Positions 34,771 through 42,030 of a stretch of 44,612 nt of DNA are shown piece after piece. Where the stretch lies: contig JAFZKT010000066.1 in NCBI GenBank assembly GCA_017553545.1, positions 1-44,612 of the forward strand, in the 5' to 3' direction. The first letter of the stretch is position 1. Each line of letters begins with the position of its first letter. The DNA comes from Bacteroidales bacterium (lineage in GTDB: Bacteria; Bacteroidota; Bacteroidia; Bacteroidales; UBA932). The translations under genes were made by a program, and so were the position numbers. The notes below the pieces were generated by a model that saw only the letters and a list, made by a program, of their open reading frames with translations, had not been told where the DNA came from and made no database searches.

Positions 34771-36585
34771 ATGTCCAAAAAATTCTTCAGCGCAGCCCTC
34801 GTTGCTGCAGCAACTCTTTTCCTGGCAGCCTCTTGCCAGAAGGGTGACGGCACCGTCGTCATCAACATCAAAGCGCAGATGCCCTCGGCCGAAATCGCCG
34901 GCCAGGTAAGCTCCGCCATTATCACTGCGGACAAAGACATCTTCGCGGAAGGTAACTCCATCGAGGTCGCAGACCCTGTGATTCAGGAAGACTTCGTGCA
35001 ACTGAGCGTCAAGGCCAAGGCGGCCGATGCCAAATCCCTCCTGGTGGTATTCAACACCCCGGAGGCTGAGCAAAAATGCTACAGCGCCTTCGTGGAACCG
35101 GCCGGAAAGACCGATATCGAGCTTGACGCCCGCTACACCAACTACAGCGCCGGCGCCCTGGACGACGGTTCCTTTGAGCATCCGTTTCTCATCGCCGACA
35201 AATACCAGATGCTGGCGATGCACGACGAACTCGTAAAGGACGATGTGAAGAGTTTCAAGATGGTGGCCGACGTTGACCTCTCCGGCATCAACTGGAAGCC
35301 GCTGAACAACGTGGACCTGACCGACGACGGCAAGGGCTACACCAAAGCCATCAACTTCGACGGCGACGGCCATACCATCTCCAACCTCACCAGCGAATGG
35401 GTTCTCTCTGAAGGCGATGTAGACCTTTACGCCTATCCCAGCTTCGCGGGTATCCTGGCCGGTCAGATCAACAACGTTACCTTCGACCACGCCACCATTA
35501 CCACCCTCGGCAGAGCCGGCGGTGTGGTAGCCGGATATCTGGGTCACGGAGACAGCGGCGTCACCGCCAACTGTTCCAACGTGGTTATCAAGAACTCCAC
35601 CGTGAATGCCGGGAACAAGTATGCCGGCATCTTCGCCGCAACGGCCAACCGGCTGGGCATCCTGTTCAACTGCGGCGCAGTCAAATCCAGCGTTACCTCC
35701 ACCACCGCCCGCGTCGGTGGTCTCATCGGTTCGCTGGGCCAGTTCAACGAGATTAAAGACTGCTATACGGAAGATGTGGAAGTAACTGCCGGCAGCTACT
35801 ATGCAGGCGGCCTCATTGGTGAAATGCAGTATGCTTCCGTTATTGATAACTGCCACGCTACCGGTAAAGTCACCAACAACGTCACCAACTACGCCCGCAG
35901 CGGCGGTCTCATCGGCCGTCTCCAGGGCGAACTGAAAAACAGTTATGCAGACTGTGAAATCGTGAGCAACAACGGTGCCGGTGGACAGTTCAACGGCGGC
36001 CTGGTGGGCGACATCGTGGAAGGCAAGACCGTCTCCATCACAGGTTGCCACGCGGCCGGCTCCATCACCGCCACCAACTATTTCGCCGGTGGTTTAATCG
36101 GCCTTGTGGAAAAGAACTCCGCCGTTACCATCGACAAGTGCTACACCACGGTTTCCATTGAGAACGGCTCCAAAGCAAAGGCTGCGGGCTTCATTTCTTC
36201 CATCGATACCGGTGTCAGCCTCACCATTTCCAACAGCTACGCCACCGGCACCGTCAACTGCGGCAATCCCGGCAGCGGCTTCATCGGCGCAACCAACGCC
36301 GGCACCCTGGCGCTCAATGTGACCAACTGCTACACCACCGCCGCCCTGCAGGGGACCAGCAATGGCGCGCTCATCGCGGATAGCCTGATGCCTGCCGCCA
36401 AAGTGAACTGCGCCGGTTACATCGCATGGTGGGCCGCCGGCAACCTGGTTGCCTCCGGCAACACCGGCATCACCGCTCCCGTTTCCTATGTGGGCAATGC
36501 GGGTACGCTGAGCGCCAAGGCTACGGAGTTTAACTGGGACACCAACATCTGGGATCTCAGCGGTGCTACTCCCGTCCTGAAATAA
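34771..36585 (+). CDS. GLUG-repeat surface lipoprotein
   Basis: The 604-aa product starts MSKKFFSAALVAAATLFLAASC (Cys22), then KGDGTVV. Residues ~28-125 form a beta domain distinct from the fimbrillin-like ones (VVINIKAQMPSAEIAGQV, LLVVFNTPEAEQKCYSAFV). HPFLIADKYQMLAMHDELV leads into GLUG-like repeats (GGLIGEMQYASVIDNCHATG, GGLIGRLQGELKNSYADCE) and the final NWDTNIWDLSGATPVLK. No enzyme domain is visible. It is followed 20 nt later by a micro-ORF. A surface-binding role is inferred. Confidence 0.88.
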   Translation: MSKKFFSAALVAAATLFLAASCQKGDGTVVINIKAQMPSAEIAGQVSSAIITADKDIFAEGNSIEVADPVIQEDFVQLSVKAKAADAKSLLVVFNTPEAEQKCYSAFVEPAGKTDIELDARYTNYSAGALDDGSFEHPFLIADKYQMLAMHDELVKDDVKSFKMVADVDLSGINWKPLNNVDLTDDGKGYTKAINFDGDGHTISNLTSEWVLSEGDVDLYAYPSFAGILAGQINNVTFDHATITTLGRAGGVVAGYLGHGDSGVTANCSNVVIKNSTVNAGNKYAGIFAATANRLGILFNCGAVKSSVTSTTARVGGLIGSLGQFNEIKDCYTEDVEVTAGSYYAGGLIGEMQYASVIDNCHATGKVTNNVTNYARSGGLIGRLQGELKNSYADCEIVSNNGAGGQFNGGLVGDIVEGKTVSITGCHAAGSITATNYFAGGLIGLVEKNSAVTIDKCYTTVSIENGSKAKAAGFISSIDTGVSLTISNSYATGTVNCGNPGSGFIGATNAGTLALNVTNCYTTAALQGTSNGALIADSLMPAAKVNCAGYIAWWAAGNLVASGNTGITAPVSYVGNAGTLSAKATEFNWDTNIWDLSGATPVLK

Positions 36586-36605
36586 TTCTTACCTTATTAT
36601 AAAAG

Positions 36606-36743
36606 ATGAAAAAGTATTACATTTCACCTGAGACCGAAACGGTCCGCCTCACCCTTGAGGCGCACATCCTGCAGGAAAGCGAGCCGCAAGGCACCATTCC
36701 TGGTACCATTCCCTCCAATCCCATCATCAACGAAAACTTTTAA
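36606..36743 (+). CDS. Micro-ORF, 45 codons, upstream of the GLUG-NAGPA gene
   Basis: ATG 36606 to TAA 36741-36743 encodes a product starting MKKYYISPETETVRLTLE and ending IPSNPIINENF, with a short internal duplication GTIPGTIP. The YISPETETVRL core matches the YASPEVETV pattern of the leftward micro-ORFs. It lies 20 nt after a GLUG gene and 18 nt before the start of the GLUG-NAGPA gene, the same gap as at 6535. No signal peptide or known family is seen. Confidence 0.65.
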   Translation: MKKYYISPETETVRLTLEAHILQESEPQGTIPGTIPSNPIINENF

Positions 36744-36748
36744 GCATT

Positions 36749-36755
36749 GGAGGAA
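36749..36755 (+). promoter_or_regulatory. Strong Shine-Dalgarno GGAGGAA for the GLUG-NAGPA gene at 36762
   Basis: GGAGGAA sits 6 nt before ATG 36762. It rules out the in-frame TTG at 36747, which it overlaps, as the start. Confidence 0.7.
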
Positions 36756-36761
36756 GAAACT

Positions 36762-39700
36762 ATGAAAAAGACTTTTAGACTTTTTGTTGCCCTGATGGCC
36801 GGCGCGGCTCTGCTCTCCTCCTGCGTGAAGGAAGCCAAGAACTTCGACGGCAACGCTCCTGTCACCATCCGTGTGAACATCCCTGAAGAAGGCCTCGCAA
36901 AAGTGGCCGTCAACCAGGACGCCAGCAACGTAACCGGCGGTATGAAAACCCTCTTTGAGGCCACCGACGTCATTACCGTCAAGAATGCGGCCAACGAGGC
37001 CCAGTCCGTGGATTTCGCCCTTCAGAGCGGCGCAGGTACCACCTCAGCCGAATTCAAGGCCGTGGGCGGCGCTTCCGCCCTTGCCGGTGCCACCAGCTAC
37101 AACATTTACCTCGTCAGCAACATGCCCTCCGGCTTCGACGAGCAGACGCAGGCCGCCGACAACAGTTCGGCGCACCTGGGCTTCTCGGTGAAACTCGCGG
37201 GCGTGAACACCTACGACGGCGCCACCTTCACATCGGCCTGGGCCAGCTCCAATGGCGGCGGCACCCTGGAGGCCTCTTCGGTGCTCCGTCTCCGCGCCAA
37301 TATGCCCAATGCCACCCGCGCCGACCAAGTGCAGAAGGTGACCATCAAGTCCACCTCGGACCTATTCGAAGGCCAGAAGGAAATGGTGATCAATATCACC
37401 TCACCCGGTGTCTCCGGCAGCAGCAAGGTGGTTACGGTGTTCGCTACGCTCCCGGCCGGTGACGTCATCCTCCCCTCAGGAACAGAACTCCTGTTCCAGT
37501 TCCAGTGCTCGGACGACGTGAACGACAAGTACACCGCCTACCGTAAGCTGAGCTCCGCGATGACCCTCACGGGAGGTACGGTCAACAGCTTCAACATCGA
37601 CTGCCCCAACATCCTTTCCTATGCAGGTAAGGACGACGACGGCAGCGAATCCAAGCCTTACCTCATCGGCGACCGTCATCAGCTGGACAAGATGCGCGAC
37701 GAACTGGTGAACGGCGTCCGCAAATACTTCAAGATGGTGGACGACGTGGACCTCACCGGCATCAACTGGGTGCCCGTGAGCCAGAACGCCGACGCCCAGG
37801 CAGACTTCAACGGAAACGGCCACACCATTAACAACCTGACCATTTCCAGCCCCACCGTCACCTACGTGGGCCTCTTCGGTCTGTTGTACGGACACGTCAA
37901 AAACCTGATTCTCGACGGTGCCAATATTGATGGCGGAGACAAACTCAGCGCATTCGTTATGGGCCGTACCGGTGCCAGTTCCTATGCGGCTGAATTCACC
38001 AACGTCACCGTCCGCAATTCCACGCTGACTGCAAACAACAACTACGTGGGCGGCCTGTGCGGCTATGTCAAGAAGAGCAACGGTATCACCAACTGCCATA
38101 TTATCGACTGCTCCATTACCAACACCAAAACCGGGGCCGCCAACCTTACCGGTGGCCTGGCGGGATGGATGGGGCCCAATGGCGGCTGCACCGTTTCGGA
38201 CTCCTCCGTTGACCGCTGCACCATCTCCGGCGGCGTAACCAATACCAACCAGTCCGGTCTCGGCGGTCTCTTCGGCCGTATTGAAGCCAGCGGCGTCGTC
38301 CTCACGCGTTGTCACGCAGCCGACGGTGTCATCGCCCCCGCCAATGCCAACAATGTGGGCGGCCTGGTGGGTGATATCGCTACAGGCACGGATATCGTCA
38401 TTCAGAAGTGCTATACCACCATTAAGATTCAGCGCGGTTATACCAATGCCGGCGGCCTGGTGGGCAGAATCAAGCCGGACACCGGTGTCACCATCGACCA
38501 CTGCTACTCCTCCAGTGAACTTTCCCTGAAGGGCGGTTACGGCGGCAAGGGCGGCCTGGTGGGTATCATCCTGAGCCCGAACGTGACGATGAAGGAAAGC
38601 ATCGCCTGGAACAGCTCCATCGGCGCAGGACATGCCACCGACGATGCCAGTTCCGGCGCCGTGGTAGGCGTTACCTGGCCTGTTTGCACCCTCACGAAGA
38701 ACTACCGCAAACCGGGAATCACGTACAACGGTTTTTACTGGGCGCCCAGCACCAACTGGGACCACGCGGACGTAAGCAGCACCAATAAGCTTATAGTGCT
38801 GGACACCAGCGATCCCGTGGAGAGCGAAGCGGACAACACAACCGCCACATCCATCACCCTGGACGGCAACAATCAGCCCACCGGTCAATACAACTGGGCC
38901 TACCACGGCCACAGGATTTCCAACGGCGCCGTTGTCTCTCCCGATGACACCTACGGCTGGGTATCCGACAAACAGGTGGGCGACATTACCGTTCCCACGG
39001 ACACTGACCCTGAGAACCCGTCTTACACCGGAAACAATGTCTGGAGCGCATGGTCCAGCGCCACAAAGCACACCATCGTCAGCGGTGTCCAGTATGCCAA
39101 CTTCCACGGCACCTGGCAGAGCAAGACGCGTGAAATCAACATCGTCATCACCGAAATCAACTCCCACAACAAGTTGAAGATCTACTACAACTATGTGGAG
39201 GACGGCAAGAAGTACCTGGATGAAAAGTGCAACCTGGTGACCAACGCCGTCGCCGGCACCAACGGCTCCATGACTTCCCAGTTCGTCCGCGTGGACGGCT
39301 CCGTGAAGAGATCCGCCGGTACCATGAGCGAATGGACCAACAACTGCGCCCTCACCATTGACGGCGACAAGGTGGACATCGTAAAGGTGGCCAGCAACTT
39401 CGAGGCCGCCACGCTGCCCAACAACACGGTGGCCTGCGCCGGTCCGCTGCTGGTATGGAAGGGTTACAAGCAACTTGCCACGGCCGAATGGAAGGCAGCC
39501 GACACCGACGCCTGGCTCACCACCACGCACCCGCGTACCGCCATCGGCGTTACCAAGGACGGCAAGGTGATTCAGGTGACTGTGGACGGCCGCTGGTCCG
39601 GAAGCGGCGCCCAGGCGGCCACGGGCATGTCCACCGATACGCTGGCCGAGCTGATGCTTGAACTGGGCTGCTACAAGGCCATGAACTTCGACGGCGGCGG

Positions 39701-39875
39701 CGGATCCCAAATGTGGGTTTATGGCTACGGTGACAAACACAACATCGTGAACCACCCCCACAACTCCTGGCCCACCTACGAAAGCAACTCCAACGAATAC
39801 TATTGGATCAAAGACAATGAGGCGGCCCGCCGCACCACCTGCTGCGCCGTCTATGTCCAGAGCGACCTGAAGTAG
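36762..39875 (+). CDS. GLUG lipoprotein fused to a C-terminal phosphodiester glycosidase (NAGPA/DUF2233)
   Basis: The 1037-aa product starts MKKTFRLFVALMAGAALLSSC (Cys21). Residues ~28-285 are a fimbrillin-like domain (VTIRVNIPEEGLAKV, FEATDVITVKN), ~295-700 GLUG-like repeats (GGLVGRIKPDTGVTIDHCYS), ~757-1037 a NAGPA domain: ANFHGTWQSKTREINIVITE, AVAGTNGSMTSQFVRVDG, HPRTAIGVTKDG, IQVTVDGRW and MNFDGGGGSQMWV (Met974, Asp977). This domain is close to that of 33121-34386, so one probably gave rise to the other. It is the last gene before the terminator at 39900. Expected role: holding a glycan and cutting sugar-1-phosphodiesters at the cell surface. Confidence 0.9.
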   Translation: MKKTFRLFVALMAGAALLSSCVKEAKNFDGNAPVTIRVNIPEEGLAKVAVNQDASNVTGGMKTLFEATDVITVKNAANEAQSVDFALQSGAGTTSAEFKAVGGASALAGATSYNIYLVSNMPSGFDEQTQAADNSSAHLGFSVKLAGVNTYDGATFTSAWASSNGGGTLEASSVLRLRANMPNATRADQVQKVTIKSTSDLFEGQKEMVINITSPGVSGSSKVVTVFATLPAGDVILPSGTELLFQFQCSDDVNDKYTAYRKLSSAMTLTGGTVNSFNIDCPNILSYAGKDDDGSESKPYLIGDRHQLDKMRDELVNGVRKYFKMVDDVDLTGINWVPVSQNADAQADFNGNGHTINNLTISSPTVTYVGLFGLLYGHVKNLILDGANIDGGDKLSAFVMGRTGASSYAAEFTNVTVRNSTLTANNNYVGGLCGYVKKSNGITNCHIIDCSITNTKTGAANLTGGLAGWMGPNGGCTVSDSSVDRCTISGGVTNTNQSGLGGLFGRIEASGVVLTRCHAADGVIAPANANNVGGLVGDIATGTDIVIQKCYTTIKIQRGYTNAGGLVGRIKPDTGVTIDHCYSSSELSLKGGYGGKGGLVGIILSPNVTMKESIAWNSSIGAGHATDDASSGAVVGVTWPVCTLTKNYRKPGITYNGFYWAPSTNWDHADVSSTNKLIVLDTSDPVESEADNTTATSITLDGNNQPTGQYNWAYHGHRISNGAVVSPDDTYGWVSDKQVGDITVPTDTDPENPSYTGNNVWSAWSSATKHTIVSGVQYANFHGTWQSKTREINIVITEINSHNKLKIYYNYVEDGKKYLDEKCNLVTNAVAGTNGSMTSQFVRVDGSVKRSAGTMSEWTNNCALTIDGDKVDIVKVASNFEAATLPNNTVACAGPLLVWKGYKQLATAEWKAADTDAWLTTTHPRTAIGVTKDGKVIQVTVDGRWSGSGAQAATGMSTDTLAELMLELGCYKAMNFDGGGGSQMWVYGYGDKHNIVNHPHNSWPTYESNSNEYYWIKDNEAARRTTCCAVYVQSDLK

Positions 39876-39899
39876 TTCTCACCTAATACACTCACTTAT

Positions 39900-39930
39900 C
39901 TCCCCGCCCCTTCCCCGGCGGGGAGATTTG
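39900..39930 (+). terminator. Terminator hairpin after the GLUG-NAGPA gene
   Basis: CTCCCCGCC (39900-39908) pairs perfectly with GGCGGGGAG (39917-39925) around an 8-nt loop. Only ATTTG follows, so the T-tract is weak and some read-through to 39966 is possible. Confidence 0.65.
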
Positions 39931-39958
39931 TATAATAGGGTAATAAGTTGTAACTTCG
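39927..39958 (+). promoter_or_regulatory. Promoter of the phosphatase-NAGPA / GH109 pair
   Basis: TTTG (39927-39930), 20 nt, then TAACTTCG (39951-39958), one base off TAnnTTTG. The -7 box ends only 7 nt before ATG 39966, so the leader would be a few bases at most. Confidence 0.6.
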
Positions 39959-39965
39959 TAGGGAT

Positions 39966-42029
39966 ATGAAAAAACTGATAACCACTCTCCTGTTATCCGT
40001 GTGCCTGACGGGCCTCTGCCTTGCGCAGAGCACAAGGAGCGCCGGATCTTTCTATGTCTATGACTATGAGCATCCCGCGGCCCTGACGGCGGCGCCGGAA
40101 GGCTATGAGCCCTTCTATATCAGCCATTTCGCCCGGCACGGCGCGCGCTACTGCACCAGCGAGTACGACGGACTCTATGAGATTCTGTCCAAAGCGGCGG
40201 CGGAAGGGGTTCTCACTGAACAGGGAAAGGCTTTCTTTGACCGTTACAAACCCTTTTACGGGAAGGTGAAGGACTGCAAGGGCAACCTGACGGGCGTTGG
40301 GAAAGCGCAGCACCGCGCCATCGCGGAGCATATGTACGCGCGTTTCCCGCAGGTATTTGAGGGCCCTACGCACGTGGAAGCCGTTTCCACGGAAGCGGCC
40401 CGCGTGATCATGAGCATGTGGTCCTGCCTGAACGGCCTCACGGCGCTGGACAGGGACCTGTCCGTTTCGGCCGATGCCTCCGCAAAATACGCCTCCTGGC
40501 TGCAGCCGAATCTTTCTTCCAATCCCTACTATAACAAGAAGGCTTTCGCCTACGGGAAGACCGCAAACGACGCCGCAGCAGAGTATTTCCGCCAGGTTGT
40601 CCCCTGCAAGGAGATTGTGGAACGCTTCTTCACTTCGGAGGATGCCCTGAAAGACTTGAACGCTTCGTCGCAGCGGTTTTTGGACCTGCTGCACTCCGTG
40701 GTGGTGAGCACCTGGTGCCTGGATGAAGACCGCGGCTGTTTCGACGACGTCCTGTCCCCGGAGGAGAGCGAGGCCCTCTGGAAGGGCATGTCCACCGGGT
40801 TCACCCTGTATTCCGGCCACTATGAGGGGTCGGAATGCCGGTGGCAAGATTATGTGACGGGCTTCACCATTCGGCAAATTATTGAATCGGCCGATGCAGA
40901 CATCGCCTCCGGCAAGACGCAACTGCGCCTTCGTTTCGGGCACGACGCCGCCCTGGCTCCCCTGCTCGCCGCGCTGGATGTGAACAGCTATGGCCGGGTG
41001 TCTTCCACCTTCGATGAGGCCCGGGAGATTTACCCCAGCTACGCGGTTCCCATGGGCTGCTCCCTGCAGCTGGTGTTTTACCGGAACGCCGACGGAGATA
41101 TCCTCTTGAAGGCGCTGGTGAACGAATCAGAGGCCACCCTGCCGCTGGAGCCCGTGAGCGGCCCCTATTACCGCTGGAGTGATTTCAAGGAGTATTTTCT
41201 GCCCCGCGTCTATGCCTCTTATTATAATGTAAAGGCTTATGAGCCGCTGGCCGTGCTGAAAGCAACGGATTGGGGATGGAAGCCGGTGGAAAACTCCAAG
41301 GTGGAAGCCGGCGGCGCCACGCTGAAAGTGTTCGGCGGCACACAGACCGTTTCCCTGATTCGCTTCCCCATGAAAGACCACGCCGTTTCCGTTGTCTCCG
41401 CACCGGGCGCCAAAGCCGGCGTTACCAGTCAGTTGGCAGTCCAGAATAAGGCCCTGGCAGCCGTCAACGGCAGTTTCTTCGACGGAGACAACATGCCCAT
41501 CACCTATCTGAAAGACGAAGGGCGCGTGGTGAGTAAGCGCGTGGACGGTGAGGCGAATCTGTTCAACGGCATGTTCCGGATCAAAGATAAGAAGGGCCGT
41601 TTCGTGGATATTACCGTCGTGGATTCTTTGAGTACGGCTGCGGCGGCTAAGGGCTGGCGGGAGGCCATCGTCTCCGGCCCCGTGCTTTTAAACGAGGGAC
41701 AGCCCGTCTATTATCAGAACGATGGCAGCCGCACCTATCGGCGTTTCTATCGCCGCAGGCATCCGCGTACCCTGCTGGGCTATACGCAGGACGGCTGGAT
41801 GTATTTCATCGTGGTGGACGGCCGCTTCCCCCTGGCCGACGGCATGAACGTCTTCGAAATGCAGGTCCTCTGCCAGTCCCTGGGGCTGTATGAAGCGTTG
41901 AACCTGGATGGCGGCGGGTCCGCCACTATGTGGGCCAGCGGCCTGGGAGTGCTGAATCACCCCTACGACAACCAGGTCTTCGACCACGAGGGCGAACGCG
42001 TGGTTCCCAATGCAATTATCGTTAAATAA
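39966..42029 (+). CDS. Histidine acid phosphatase fused to a phosphodiester glycosidase (NAGPA/DUF2233)
   Basis: The 687-aa product has a type I signal (MKKLITTLLLSVCLTGLCLA). Residues ~45-420 are a clade-2 histidine phosphatase: FARHGARYC with catalytic His58, and LRFGHDAAL with His326-Asp327 as the proton donor motif; inositol-phosphate phosphatases of gut Bacteroides belong to this clade. Residues ~445-687 are a NAGPA domain: AAVNGSFFDGD (499-509), RHPRTLLGYT, FIVVDGR (614-620) and LNLDGGGSATM (646-656). Both active sites look complete, so this is a likely two-step enzyme: open a sugar-1-phosphodiester, then remove the exposed phosphate. It has its own promoter and ends 1 base before the GH109 gene. 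The substrate is unknown. Confidence 0.92.
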   Translation: MKKLITTLLLSVCLTGLCLAQSTRSAGSFYVYDYEHPAALTAAPEGYEPFYISHFARHGARYCTSEYDGLYEILSKAAAEGVLTEQGKAFFDRYKPFYGKVKDCKGNLTGVGKAQHRAIAEHMYARFPQVFEGPTHVEAVSTEAARVIMSMWSCLNGLTALDRDLSVSADASAKYASWLQPNLSSNPYYNKKAFAYGKTANDAAAEYFRQVVPCKEIVERFFTSEDALKDLNASSQRFLDLLHSVVVSTWCLDEDRGCFDDVLSPEESEALWKGMSTGFTLYSGHYEGSECRWQDYVTGFTIRQIIESADADIASGKTQLRLRFGHDAALAPLLAALDVNSYGRVSSTFDEAREIYPSYAVPMGCSLQLVFYRNADGDILLKALVNESEATLPLEPVSGPYYRWSDFKEYFLPRVYASYYNVKAYEPLAVLKATDWGWKPVENSKVEAGGATLKVFGGTQTVSLIRFPMKDHAVSVVSAPGAKAGVTSQLAVQNKALAAVNGSFFDGDNMPITYLKDEGRVVSKRVDGEANLFNGMFRIKDKKGRFVDITVVDSLSTAAAAKGWREAIVSGPVLLNEGQPVYYQNDGSRTYRRFYRRRHPRTLLGYTQDGWMYFIVVDGRFPLADGMNVFEMQVLCQSLGLYEALNLDGGGSATMWASGLGVLNHPYDNQVFDHEGERVVPNAIIVK

Positions 42030-42030
42030 T

